Of a DNA stretch of 64,000 nucleotides, positions 9,191 to 21,434 are shown in pieces (position 1 is the first letter of the stretch; every line of letters starts with the position of its first letter). Source of the DNA: Guillardia theta CCMP2712 (Eukaryota; Cryptophyceae; Pyrenomonadales; Geminigeraceae). Below the pieces are notes generated by a model. It was not told the DNA's origin, ran no database searches, and saw nothing but the letters and a program-made list of their open reading frames with translations. The translations under genes were made by a program, and so were the position numbers. Location: the NCBI RefSeq assembly GCF_000315625.1, contig NW_005434661.1, positions 808,587-872,586 on the forward strand, in the 5' to 3' direction.

Positions 9191-12182
9191 GGAAGGGTTG
9201 CGCAGGGAGTTGAGAGCATCCTCGGGGTTGTGGTGACCTCTTGCATCAACGTCAGCATGTTGTCCGTGCTGATCATCTTGGAATATTTTGCGTACGCCCT
9301 CCTCGAGAATCTCGACATGATCCTCGCCTTGAACACCACTAGCAACGTCCACAAGTCATCCATGGGGCAGGAGCAGCAGGAGAACTTTCACCAATCTCGT
9401 GAAGGACTTGATCGAGGAAGAGGTGGTTGACAAGAACTGCAAGACCGTCCTCACTGAACGAAGGTCAGAGGATGAGCAGCAGCCTGTGGGAACGAAATCT
9501 TCTCACTTTGACATTCGCTCGAACTGCGCGACGACATTGGAATAAGCGTCCATGATGATACCAACCATGACTGCAGGAGAAATTGTGTGAGAAAGAAATA
9601 CAGATGATAGTAAAGAAGTGAATGAGAGTGGAAAAGAATCAGCACAAGGAGGAGGGAGGAGGAGGAGGAGGAGGAGGAGGAGGAGACGCAGGGGCAGGGG
9701 CAGGGGCAGGGGCAGGGGCAGGGGCAGGGGCAGGGGCAGGGGCAGGAGGAGGTGCATGGGCTGTGTGAAACATCATTCCAAGTTCTGACCGTTAAGAGCC
9801 ACAAAGACCATGACGATGAGAAAGATGTAGTAGAAGAGCAAAGCTTCTGCTGGGCCTGCCAGGAAAACAAGGCGGATCAGAACTCGAGGGGATGAGGTCA
9901 GGGAGTAACGGGAGGAGGAGAGGAGAGGAGCAGACGGTAGGACCAGGAAGCAGAAACAGGTAGGAGGGAATGGAACAAGGAACAAGAGGAGGGAGAGAGG
10001 AGGGAGAGATGGGAAGCAGAGAGAGAATGCAGTGAAGCGAAGGAGGAGTGAATGGAGGAAGTCGATCGAAAGGGATCGCGGATGGCAGGGTCACCATTTC
10101 CCGTCTCGTCCTTGGGAAGGCTGTCAAAGACCAGCTCCCTCCCACTCAGCCCGAGGAAGAGCTGGACCATGGACTCGAAGGCTGCCCCGATGGTGCTGAA
10201 GTTCGGGTTGCGATACCCCAGGATAGAAACAGCGATGATGGACCACAGGAGGAGCAGGCAGACGATGATGAGGAGGTACTGGAGGATTTCCTGCAGCTCT
10301 AGTCAACCCCCCCATGCCATCCTCCTCCTCTTTCTCAGAGAAGCATTACCTTGCGCATGAGGACGAGAGTTTGTGTGAGGACAGAGAGGTGGATGTTGAT
10401 CCGGAAGTAGTTCAGCAGCTTGATGGTTGACAGCGCTGCGACGATACCGCAGAGGGTGAAGTAAGACTCGACGATCGTCGACGACATGGACAGCTCCAGC
10501 CTTTCAGTCCCAGAGAAGATTCCATCGGCCGTGACCCTCAAATTCGGTGCGAGAGGCGTGAAGATCATGTAGGCACGGATGGCGATGAGGATGGCGATGA
10601 GGATGAAGTAGATCCAGTCGTAGATCGTCCAGAAGTTCAACAGGATGGAAGTGTAGCTCTGGTTCATGGCTCTGAGGACGCTGTAGTCTCTAATCTCCTG
10701 CACCAGGTACCCCAGGAAGCAAGTAAGGAAAACCAGCTCGAGCCCCAGCCGCATGTAGTCAGTCCTGCAAGCGTACTTGTTGATCTCCATGGCCTCGATG
10801 AAGTAGGAGGTCGTGACCTGCCCCCCCAGCGAGATCTCCGCGTACAACTCTACTTGCATCAGCAGACCCAAGTTGGGATTGTGACCGACAAAGTCCGTCC
10901 TGAGCCACCTTGTCCCGTTGTTGACCCACAGGTTGTCCCTCAAACTCTGCATCTTCGTCCGGCTCTCCTCCAGCTGACCGAGGCCCCCGAAGTACTCATA
11001 GTAACCGTTCTCGAAGATTGACTTGGACTCGTATGTGTACACGATGCTTGAGTTCTGTGCGCCCCTGGTATCCGAGCTTCAGGTGACTCAACTGCCTACC
11101 ACGGAGCTCAATGGTTACCTGAAAGGAGATTTGTCGACTGCCCCGCAACATCGCGCAGCCAGGTAAGTCTGACCATAGCAAGTGCTTTGGAAGGGCTTGA
11201 ACTTCGGGGCCTGCAAATGGACAAGTCAAAAGAGCATCAGCAGAGGGAACTTGGAGGAGGAGACGTGCCTGAAACATGCATGTGTCTGGTGCTACCCTGC
11301 GTTGGGTGATACGGAAACCACCATTCAGCCTAATATGCGACATGACGACTTGCTGATCGATCTTGCTGGCTACTTTGTCGTTGTAGTATGTGCTAACGTA
11401 AAAGCTATCGAGCAAGACTGTTTGGTGCCAGTTCCACCAATCTTCAACCGAGGCCACGTCGTACCAAGTCTTGAACTGATAGGATGTATCTCGGTAAGGA
11501 GGCTCCACCAACACATTCATCACGGCAGATCTCATTCCGTTGGTAGCATATGCATTTCTCTGCATCAAGATGACTACAAACATGATCGTGAAGAATCCAG
11601 CGAACCTGCGATGAGACGATTACAACAAGAAAACAGAGACGACGAGAATCACTTGCAGAATTGACGAAACAATGTTGACTGAGAGATCAACTGTCTGCAA
11701 ACAATTTTGACTTTCGTTATGTTCACATGGCTATATTCTGCAACGCCAAGAATGGCGTCGTAATCTGTCTTGGGGTCATACCCAGGTTTGGTCCTTCCAA
11801 ATCGATACAGCGACTTTCTTAGAGTCGTATCCTTGCGCCTCTTCCTGAAGCTGGAGTGGGAGCCACGGCCATTGCTCAACAAGTCACTATTCGAACCTTC
11901 GTGTTCCGTGGGATGGCTGTCTCCGTTCGCTGGACTCCCCACCTCTCCGCCAGCCTCTCCTCCGTTCTCATCCCCTGTCTTCGATGTGCCATTGGAGTTG
12001 CGCAGCTTGGGAAGGAGCTTCTTGGGAGGAGTGATGCTGATCTCCTTCGCGGCATGACCTTCTCCTCCTTCTACCGCCACCACAACTCCATTCATTCTTC
12101 CTCCTACGTCTCCTACCCCTCCTCCTCCCCTCGGCTCTTCCATGACCCCTGATCGCCGATGAGCAAGTTTGACAAGTGCCAT
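8174..12182 (-). CDS. PKD2: Polycystin-2-type TRP channel (PKD2 family), about 15 exons
   Basis: A six-helix calcium-permeable cation channel of the TRPP family, expected in the ciliary/flagellar or another cell membrane. Exon 1 (11727-12182) is a basic cytosolic N-terminus. 11653-11694 and 11269-11605 give S1 and the start of the polycystin extracellular domain. 11119-11210 holds Cys-rich FKPFQSTCYG. 10351-11064 covers the rest of that domain and S2-S4 (FWTIYDWIYFILIAILIAIR). 10095-10296 gives S5 and pore (FESMVQLFLGLSG). 9790-9855 and 9507-9570 give S6 (LNVMVGIIMDAYSNVV). A polar C-terminal tail follows in small exons down to about 8174, including AKYSKMISTDNMLTLMQE and an acidic EENEHEI-type helix region. 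Introns are 46-60 nt except two swollen by repeats. The C-terminal end is tentative: the frame I prefer runs antisense into the last exon of the TMEM42-like gene. Confidence 0.87.
9106..9192. repeat. (GAGCAC)n hexanucleotide repeat in a polycystin intron
   Basis: About 13 hexamer units. It sits between the exons ending LMQE and starting LDMATGNF, and enlarges an otherwise tiny intron. Confidence 0.85.
9652..9747. repeat. (GGA)n followed by (GGGGCA)n in a polycystin intron
   Basis: About ten GGA units and then about eleven GGGGCA units. It lies in the intron between the two S6 exons. Confidence 0.9.
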
Positions 12183-12214
12183 CTGACGATCAGGTCCGCC
12201 TCAGGATATGATAG

Positions 12215-12355
12215 TCATGGGCCCGGCCAGTCGTTGGGCCGATCCGGCGATGGGACCGTACTGAACGGTCGGACCGGCCGCGGGCCGGATGGCCCGCTCA
12301 GCTCGGCCACTGCCCGGCCAGGGCCGGCCAGGGCTGCCAGTCGGAGTCGGAGCAC
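12215..12355. repeat. GC-rich palindromic island A
   Basis: Strongly GC-rich with overlapping GGCCGG, CCGGCC and GGGCC words and short inverted repeats. It lies between the divergent ends of the polycystin and Nudix genes. Similar islands occur at five other intergenic spots in the window. Confidence 0.6.
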
Positions 12356-12369
12356 CACTGGATGAAGGA

Positions 12370-13411
12370 TCTCCAGTTCGTAAGTTTCACTGAGTTCTGA
12401 TCTTTTACTGACAGTGTAAGCCTCTGGCTTCAGATCAAAGAGAAGTTTCATAATGGCGGATCAGTCGGATGTATCAGGTTCATCTCTCTATCCCTCTATA
12501 GCAGTTCCCTCAGATCCTCATCCTACTTTCTGATTCATCCCTTCAACCCCATGCTCCGAGAAAGGGATGTTATTGAACACACAGTGAATACCCTGCCTGC
12601 TCCGCGTCTATCAGAACAGATGTTCCCCTTTCTCTCTGCACTCACATACCTCACGTGCTCGATCGTGTTCTCTGGCAGGTTGTCCACAGCAAAGAACTGC
12701 AGATCGTCACATTTGTCTGGCTCGTTGTTTACTATCGGTCCCTTCCAACTGTTGACCATGCAAAAGAAGTCCATGTATTCTCCTGCAGTGGGAATGAGAA
12801 GAAGCATCGTCCATGCTCAATGATGTTCATCCTCACTCTTCTTGTTCAGTCGGTGCATCGTTGACATCACGGAGATTTCTGCTGGATCTACCTCGATCCC
12901 TAGCTCTTCTTTCGCCTTTGCAAGGAATCAAACAGCAGAACGAAGTGCAAAAACAGCACAACATAGGAAAAGGAAAAAATCAATTTTCTGTTGTTCTTCG
13001 GTCTCATCCAAGACAGATCAAGCAATAGCTACCCTGCACTCTCATGTTTCTCGAATTCACATGAATTCAATAAAAATCCTGGCCCTTTGTCTCTCTCATT
13101 ACAAAATCGTCATCACTCGTTACTCACTGGACATTTTGCCATCTTTTCAACTGATGCATTACCTCTCTCATCACGGTCTCGTGGATCCGTTCCGTCGGCC
13201 TTACATGGCCGGCAGGTAAACCATACCAACCATCCATAAATCCAGTGTTGAATCTCCTGCTCAGCAAGATCATGGACTTGCTGTCCTTCAGCGCTGTCTT
13301 GGGATCTACAATCTTTTCCTTCATCTTCATCATCATTCCTCCCGTCGCTGTCGCCATGTCTTGCCGAATGATCATGTTCGCAGCTGCGAACAAGTGAGCT
13401 ATACGCCCCAT
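12370..13411 (-). CDS. Nudix hydrolase, four or more exons
   Basis: A Nudix-fold pyrophosphohydrolase cleaving a nucleoside diphosphate linked to another group; substrate not deducible. Exon 1 (13163 to at most 13411) gives ILLSRRFNTGFMDGWYGLPA and the start of the Nudix box. Exon 2 (12837-12915) completes the box; GHVRPTERIHETVMRE joined to AKEELGI fits GX5EX7REUXEEXGU exactly. Exon 3 (12650-12782) encodes FFCMVNSWKGPIVNNEPDKC and DNLPENTIEHVR, matching the family's NxEPxKC and LP patterns. Exon 4 begins near 12470 and encodes an AIMKLLFDL-like helix. Its end is uncertain because the frame runs into the GC-rich island. The first methionine is also uncertain, since several Met codons precede the conserved part. 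Introns 1 and 2 are about 247 and 54 nt. Confidence 0.8.
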
Positions 13412-14027
13412 TTCACCGACACAGGTTCACCCCCACCCCCTCAATTGGATGAATCAACATACCACCCCCTCTTTCCGAAACAGAAGAATCACCCTCTACC
13501 CCAAAATTTATTATACAGGTGGTGGTACCACCAACGTTTCCTCTATCATATACCCCACCTTGGGAGTTCACCCCTGCCCTTGTTCTGTCATGAGGGGTGG
13601 GTTGAACACGACCACCCGTACCACTTCACTGACAATGAAGGCCACTTCTTGTAGCTCTGGTTCACCCATCATCCCCGTGGCACTGCCGGCAAGGCTCACC
13701 GGGCCGGGCGGTAAATCCGATCACTGACTCACATGCTACCGTGACCCGGCGGGTATCAGTGACTACTTGCAGTAGCTAGGACTCCGGGGCTAAAATTCCG
13801 ATGTACGTAACATATAAATAATGCCGTACTGTCACACAGTACCGAGAGTTGTCCGTCACTTAAAGGGTGATCTCCCTTTCAGTAAAAGTACGGGTTCTTT
13901 TGTAACACAAATTGCAAAAGATGTAGTAGATACGAATATTGTACCAGACGAATTTGTACCAGATGCTTGATTCTTGTGTACCAACAGACTAACAGTGGTC
14001 TTGGTCCCTCCAGCTGGACGAGATTCT
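13412..14027. other. Intergenic: TACCCC-rich tract, GGTACC palindromes and GC island E
   Basis: 13425-13620 is full of CACCCC/TACCCC words and contains the 12-base palindrome GGTGGTACCACC near 13523. 13675-13780 is a GC-rich patch (CCGGGCCGGGCGG, then CCGTGACCCGGCGGG). TATAAATA at about 13813-13820 may belong to the protease promoter, but it is over 200 bases from the start codon. No gene seen. Confidence 0.55.
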
Positions 14028-17000
14028 ATGGCAGGGGGTATGATGACAGCCGGCGAGCTCCTGCTCGTAGCAATGGCGTTCCTGCTGAGCAGCGCACCTT
14101 GTTGTGACGCGAGAGTAAGCAAGGAAGAGTTCGAACATGGTTTTCGGCATGGAGAAAGGCGTTCTGTGGTTGCCAAGAACCTTCCCGGAAGACCTCTCAT
14201 GATTCACAACCCCGACACTTTGCTGCTTCATCATACAGAAGACAGAGCACATGCAAAGCTCAAGACTCGATTCCGACAAGACTCGACCATTGCTCAGCAA
14301 CAGATTGTGTTTGAGAAATCAAGCAAGAGTCATTACCTCGTTCGAGTGAAATATCCTGCTCCTGCAGATATGCTCTCCCAGTTGAAGGCCACCAGCGGAG
14401 ACGACTTTGTGCAATACATTCCATACGATACGTATGTGGTTGCCATGGAACTTTCTAGGAAACTTGACGTTGCAAACATGGAGTATGTGGAGTCGATTTA
14501 TCACCTCCCGTCGAGCATGAAGATATCCAACGACCTGCAGGATTACATCTCGTTGGCGATGAGATCGCTCTCAGCCAAGCAGCCCGAGACAGTCATCAAC
14601 AGCAACCCCCAGCACCCTGAGAAGCGAGGCACCCTAGACAACAGCCACAAGAAACACAAGAGAAACCAGGGAAACGCGAAGTCTCAGACCAAACAAGACA
14701 AATATGGACATGGCAAAGTGAAGGGAGCACCGGCTGGACCTGATGAGAGCGTATTTCTTGAGGCAGCCATCTCAGTTCATCCCAATCATCTGTCTCTAAC
14801 TAATATGCTCCGATTGTTGGAAAACGCTTTCAGCACAAGTTATGGCAAGATCGCTCAAGTATGGGCGAAAACGAGCAGCAAGCTGACGATTGAAACCAAC
14901 GCGCAAAATGTTGTGAAGGTTGTAGAGCACTTGGCCAATCAAGCATCGGTGAAATGGATGGAAAAGAGGAAAGGGTACCGCACTATGAACAAGTATTCTT
15001 CTTTGATCGTTCAAGGGACCTATAGGTGGCAACCAACCCAAACCAAACTGGAACAGCTCGGGTTGAACGGAACAGGGCAAACAGTGGGAATAGCAGACAC
15101 AGGCATTGATTTTGACTCTTGCTTTTTCCATGACCCCAAAGTCGAGGTCTTGGTGTGTTTGGATTGTTATTTCTCTGACGTTTGTAGCAAAATATGCCCT
15201 GCTCAACCCCGTCACCGTAAGATTTTGTCCTACAACTCCTACGCCCCTCCTACACTCTTTCCTCAGTCTTATGACTCGTATCATGGTCACGGCACGCACG
15301 TGTCCGGTATCGTTGCTGGCGCCGCTGGTCCCATCAACACTCTTGCTACTCAGTATAATGGATCAGCTCCAGGTGCAAAGATCGTGTTCGAAGATGTCTC
15401 GAGTTCGGAGCCTTACCTCAACTACCTGCCATGGGATCTCGGCTCCAGTCTGTTTGCTCACGCATATAACAACGGAGCGAAGATTCATTCAAATTCGTGG
15501 GGTGGTAGTCCTTCTGAATACGATTTCCAGTGCATGGAAATCGATGCATTCATGTATAGCATTGACGATTTTCTGGTTGTCTTTGCTGCAGGGAATAGCG
15601 GTCCCAATCACTTCTCTATTGGCAGTCCAGGGAATGCCAAGAACATTCTATCGGTAGGATCAAGCTTGAACTCCCGTGAGTCGTACGTGGCGCATGGTTA
15701 TGGTACCTACTTCAACCTCTCCATGCTGCTCTCTGATGGCTCAAAGGAGAGAATGGTTGACATCCTGCCTGCCTCCTTCGGAGCTCCGCTGACCCCCGAC
15801 ATGGAACCAATCAACGCTTCGATAGTGGGTCAAGAGTTTTACAGCTGGTGCGATCCGTCTGCTCCGTGGTGCATGAATATAGAGTCATTGCTGTGCCTGC
15901 AGCGTCCGAACTCGAACTCAACTTGCTCGAGTCAGAATTCACCTGAACCTAAGATTTCAATGAGGTGGTCGGACATCCAGACAGTTGCAAGCCTTGGAAA
16001 CGTTCAATCCAGCATTCGATTCCAGGATTTCAAGTCATGTTTTGTTGAGCCTTGGGCTTCACAGTCAACATGTACGTTCTCAATGTACGTCAACAGAATA
16101 TCTGGCGGCGATGTTGATCTCATGATTCAAGTGCCCTTGCAGTACTGGATGGGCAGCCATAGCGTTACTAATGTCAAGGGAATCACTGTTGCTGGTAACT
16201 ATATTCCAATGGATTTCAGCATGTCAGACAGTCAGTCTTGTGGACAATCAATTAGTACAACCTACAGGATACCACCGCAAGTGTCAGGAACGATTCAGAT
16301 CATCGTTTACTTTGACCAATCGATGATGTACGCATATGCTTGCATCACGTCGGGAGTCACCTTCACGATGATTTCTCATGACAATACCTTATGGGACATC
16401 TTGTATGACTCGTTTACCTCTCAGGAATACAAGTACAATTACAACCCACAGATGTACGTTGATTTGCAGACTGACTTTGATTTTTGTATTTTTGGAGAAA
16501 ATGCCAAAAGTCGAACCTATTTAACGAGACATTCTCTGAGATTTGCTCATTCCGACAATTTGTTATACTCACAATTCATTTTCAACAATGACTATGAGTC
16601 ATATCCAGTGTTCATGGCAGGAAAGAAAGTTCAAGACCATGGTATAAAGGGGTACACTATCTACATCAAGAGCCATAATGTGGAAAACTCACATGATGAA
16701 GAATCGCAAATTACTTTGTATGAGAATAATAGCATTACTTACACCGTTATTACCCCGGTACAAAATGATGATGACTCCTTTTCATTTTCCATTTCTAAAG
16801 GGTATTCTATCTTCTCAGGTTTTGTCAACATCAACAAGACGGTGACTTTAACAGGCTTCTCTAATCCATTGAGCGATTACTTTCGAGGCTTCTTCAAAGG
16901 CAGCATGGTTGCTTCTCCTTTCACAGGTTATTGCGATGAAGTGCTCATGGCCTGGAATGCTCAGAACATGGGAGCCCCTGCACTGATCTTGTACGAACCT

Positions 17001-20000
17001 TCGGTCCAATTTCCTCCCCCTCTTTTGAAAGGAACAGAAGGCCTGAACGACATCTTGAAACATCAGATCAAAATACCAGTCGCTGGCATCTCAGGTTTGG
17101 ACGCACTAAGACTGCTTTCGAAGTGGATTCAAGGAGGATCCTGCGCTTCAGGTTTTCCTTATCTCTGCCTCCGTTCTATGCAGCTGGCCAAGTTACCACT
17201 GGTTAGCAACGTTCGCTCAGGACAAGAGTACAAGCACACCGACTTATCGATCTTCTCATCGCGAGGACCAACCTTTGATCTCAGAAACAAGCCAGACATC
17301 GTCGCTCCTGGTCAGAACATCTTCTCCGCTTCTTCCGATGGAATCCGCAACAGCTACCAGTGCGCTGACTCCGTCGGGCTCAACAAGAGCTGCATCCTCG
17401 AGATGAGCGGAACCTCCATGGCTACTCCAGCAATCGCCGGGGCAGCCGCCATAGTGAGGCAGTACTTCGAGGAGGGCTACCAGGTCACGGGCTCTCCCTC
17501 AGACGCGGATGGTGTCAACCCTTCCTCCGCGCTTGTCAAAGCTATGATCATTCAAAGCGGCAAGCCTCTGCGCCATGCTTACCAGTATGGGTCTAAGTTG
17601 GTGAGGAATGGTTTGTGGAGTTGGTTTCAAGTCTACGGAGGGTCTGAAGTTACATGGCAAGAGTCGACTGCAAGCCCTTCAGCGGAGCAGGGGTACGGGC
17701 TGCTTGACTTGTCGTCGGTCTTGTGGTTCGGAGCGGATTCAGACTTTGTGTTGAAGACTTACGATCGGGTGCAGCTGTCTCAAGGTCAGGTCGTAGAGAA
17801 ATGCTTCTCCGTCTCCGGCGGCTCTCAGTTCCGAGTCACTCTAGTGTGGACGGACCCCCCCGGGTCCCCTATGCCTCCAAGGCGCTCATGAGCGATCTCG
17901 ACCTCGTGCTCATCGATAGCAGTGGCAACACCTTGTACGGCAACAACCGCTCGGGCTCGGACATGGACCGAACCAACAATGTCGAGCAGATCACCCTGCA
18001 CCAGGCCCCCGCGGGGACCTATAGCGTCGTCGTGTCTGCCTATGACTTGCCTTGGGGGTCGCAGAACTTCGCGCTGGTGGTGACGGGGGCCATCACTGCC
18101 GAGACAAGCTGCAGCTCGTTGCCTCCCTGCCCTAACAGCTGCTCAGGGCACGGCACCTGTAGAGCCTCTGTGTGCGATTGTGCTGCAGGATACTACTCAG
18201 TTGATTGTAGTCAGTCACCTCGATGTGGAGATGGTGTTTTGACAGCTCCAGAGCAGTGCGACGACGGCAACTCAGTCTCAGGCGACGGCTGCTCGTCGAC
18301 CTGTCAGGTGGAGCAAGGCTGGGAGTGCGACCAAGAGTTGTGGCCAGAAGTCAAGTCCTCCTGCTTCAAGTGCGCGTGCGGATGCCATAAATACAAGGAG
18401 GAGTCTGGCATTGTCAACGAGTCGAGTTTTGTCAACTACGTGGAATGCGTGTATGACATCGAGCCGACTGGTTTGACTTCTATTCAATTTTCGTTTCCTG
18501 ATATGTGGAACAATCCAAATCTCGACCTTGAGATCTACACCTGTGCCAACTCAGACTGTAGCCACTGGAGCTTCGATGGTTGGATATCAGGAACATACAT
18601 GAGCCTGTGGTTGCCAGAATCATATTTGTACAAACGTGCTTTCAGAGTCATGTCGTCAAAGGTGAGGGTGGTTTCTTACAGCCCGTTCGTGCTCAAGTAT
18701 GGACCCATCGTGTATGACGTGTGCGGCGATGGCATTCAAGAAGGGCTGGAGGCGTGCGATGACGGAAACCTCGTCGACGGCGACGGATGCTCATCGACTT
18801 GCAAGAAGGAATGCACGGCAGCACATTGCTGTCACATTGAATTGTCAACGCATGACGTCTTCACCAACATGTACAAGAACGAAGTTGTTCCTGGTGCCAC
18901 TTGCGCCTCGTTCAGCATCTACGACAGCAACAACGGTATGGGCGAGATCGAGCTGGCAGTCATCCCTACCCTCCTGCTCCCAACCGTCTGCGAGCAACCA
19001 GGAGTCGACAACTCGTCGTCTACCAGCCTCAAATTCAACGGATCGCTTTCAACAAGTCAGTACAAGTTTGCAGCTGGAAACATCATGGGGGATTGGAGCT
19101 TGCTCTATCCTTCCTCTTTATCCAACGGCATGCAGAACATGGATGATGGTAACTGGCTGCTCCCGGACTTTGGCTTCGACTTTTGTGTGAATGGCAAGAA
19201 CGTGAGGAATCGGACGTACATCAGTTCCAACTCCTACATCACCTTCTACAACGGCTTCTCCTTCTACTCTGGTCTGTCTGCTTCCTGGCCTCCCACACCC
19301 ACCATGTTCATCGGGGGATCCGACACGTCGGCTCAGCTCGTGCTGACCAAGACAGTGTATGAGGCGGGCATGCGAGGCTTTCTCGTTCGGTTTGAAGGTA
19401 CAGCCTCAAGCAGCGGTCAGCTCGGCTGGCCCAACATCATCTGGGAGGCGACATTCTTCGAGGACAACCGCATCAGAGTGTCTGTCGGGCTCATGGCGAA
19501 CAGCTACGGTCTCTCTCTGCTGAGCGATGGCAACGGCAAGATCCTCCTGCCTCTTGCCTTCCAGCAGAACTCAGCTGAGCTCCTGCACCTCAAGAACCTG
19601 TGCTCGTACAAGCAGCAGGTCGCGTGCGACAGACTTGAGTTGAGCTCGCAGGAGGAGAATCAAGTCTTGTCCAACAAGTTTCAAGTCTTCCGCGGTCGCT
19701 CGCTCACCTTGAACTACTTCTCCACCGTCAACAATCGAACTGCATCGCCGTTTCCCTTCGAGCTGTCATGGGGAGGCAAGTCAAAGCCCATGTGCGGCAA
19801 CGGGCTCCGAGACTGGATGTTCCGCAGGCTCACTATGGTGAGCTGCACTTCGACGACATCTTACTGGTACACGTCAACGATCAATGACGGGACGGGACGA
19901 GTCTCCTCATGGAGTTACCGGATGTCTTCTTGCAATGCTCTTCTCAGTCTTCTGATCAACTCAACGGGGCCCATGTACCTTCTCGTCGACATTGACTCGA

Positions 20001-20734
20001 CCTCTCTCTACGGGAGTTCGATCATGAACGTCACTCTCAACGGCGTCAGCATCCCCTTCTCCTCTCCTGACCAGATGAGTCCCATGTGCGGGATGAAAGT
20101 TCCCATTGTCCTCACTCAAGTCCCCACCAACGTGCAGGGGTCGAAGCTCTCTCTGCAGATCAACGTCATGTATCCTAACTGCTGGTACTGCTCCAACACT
20201 CCCTCCTGCCTCTACATCAACGCAGAGGCTATCCTCGCCACTCCTGACGTCTTCGAGCAGTGCGACGATGGCAACCAAGTCGACGGTGACGGATGCAGCA
20301 GCACGTGCACCATAGAGCCCGGGGCCACGTGCGACAGCTCCTTCAGCATCGGGTCGCTGCAGAGAGGGCCGGACGTCTGCCTCGGCAAGTACGGCAAGCA
20401 GGTGCCGGGAGGATGCTCCAACTGGATGGCGATGCTCAACTCGTCGACGTATCCGTTCCTGTGGGGTGAAGACCCGAGCTACAGGAACTGCTCGCTCCCT
20501 TACACGTGGGAAGAGATTGCCATTCCAGCTCTCAAGACCTGCTCAGTTCAGTACAAGATGGGAGGCCTGGGGCTTCTCATGACGGATCAGTTTCAAGTTT
20601 GGATCTGCGTGAAGGATCACCCGTGTGCGTTGAGTGCGAGCAACCCTTACTTCTGCTTCGTCTACGATGAGGACAAGGAAAGGTTCATCCCTTGGGGAAG
20701 CAACTCCAAGCTTCAGCTCTTTCGACTTTCCTAG
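14028..20734 (+). CDS. Secreted giant subtilisin-like serine protease with EGF-like and DUF4215 Cys-rich repeats; one-base frameshift
   Basis: A secreted or surface endopeptidase of about 2,235 residues with no introns. Start 14028 (MAGGMMTAGELLL) gives a clean signal peptide; an upstream Met at 13974 would bury it. Catalytic residues are visible: Asp in GIADTGIDFDS (near residue 356), His in HGHGTHVSG (near 424), oxyanion Asn in AAGNSGPN, and Ser in MSGTSMATPAIAG (near 1129). About 540 residues are inserted between Asn and Ser. After the protease come a jelly-roll-like segment (MSDLDLVLIDSSGNTLYGNN), an EGF-like CSGHGTCRASVCDC unit and three DUF4215-type repeats (ECDDGN...GDGCSSTC pattern, near 18230, 18720 and 20255). 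The frame shifts once between 17855 and 17869, in C7GGGTC4, as if one C were lost; family similarity is continuous across it. The substrate is unknown. Confidence 0.9.
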
Positions 20735-21434
20735 TGAGGATTGTTACTTCGGCGTGCTTGTTCGAACATTGTGATCATGATCGGATTGTTCTGTTGGTAA
20801 TCTTATTTGCAATTATTCGCAATAAACGTTTATCATCATTTTCGTTTGAAAAGCATTTTGATCACGATCGCAGTGTAAAAGATGGGTTTTCACAACGATG
20901 CTCGTAGTCATCATGATCTGGTAGCAACTCTCTGTGCATGATCTTGTAGGCAACGTTCTTCATGCAGACCCTTCAGTTGGCACAAACAACTTGGCAGCCC
21001 CCAGAGTGCAGGGGAGGTCTGATTGCAGCAGCCGTAAAGCTGCAGATCACCGCAGGATCGTCGTTATTCCTTGAGCACGTGAGCAGAACAGCAGCGGCCT
21101 CCATCGGAGATCAGGTTCATGCATGGGTGAACTTTCAGATTGAGAGCAAAATGAGATTGTCAGTAGACCCAATGCGATCAAGGCATACAGAAAGGAAGGA
21201 GAAGAGAGAGGAATGCAACTTGACAACAACTAAATGACGTTTGCTGCGCTGCAAAGACCTGTGCAAAGACGCTCAGTTGTAGCAGCTTTCTAAGGGGTTT
21301 GTTGTATGAGCTCTTTACTGTATGAGCGTTTGATGTGGAACAAGCTTGCCTCAGACTCTGGATTCGTGAGAGGCAGTCCAACAATGTCCGTATAGACGAA
21401 ATTGCTGCCCCCGTCGTCGTCCTCCACCGCGAGC
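20735..21434. other. Intergenic spacer before the FHA gene
   Basis: It contains the 3' flank of the protease, with a near-palindromic ATCATGATCGGAT-type stretch at 20770-20790, and the presumed promoter of the FHA gene. Nothing else is recognisable. Confidence 0.5.

Noticed and set aside
9068-9430. Glu/His-rich frame over the GAGCAC repeat
   Set aside because: Intron microsatellite translated on the wrong strand.
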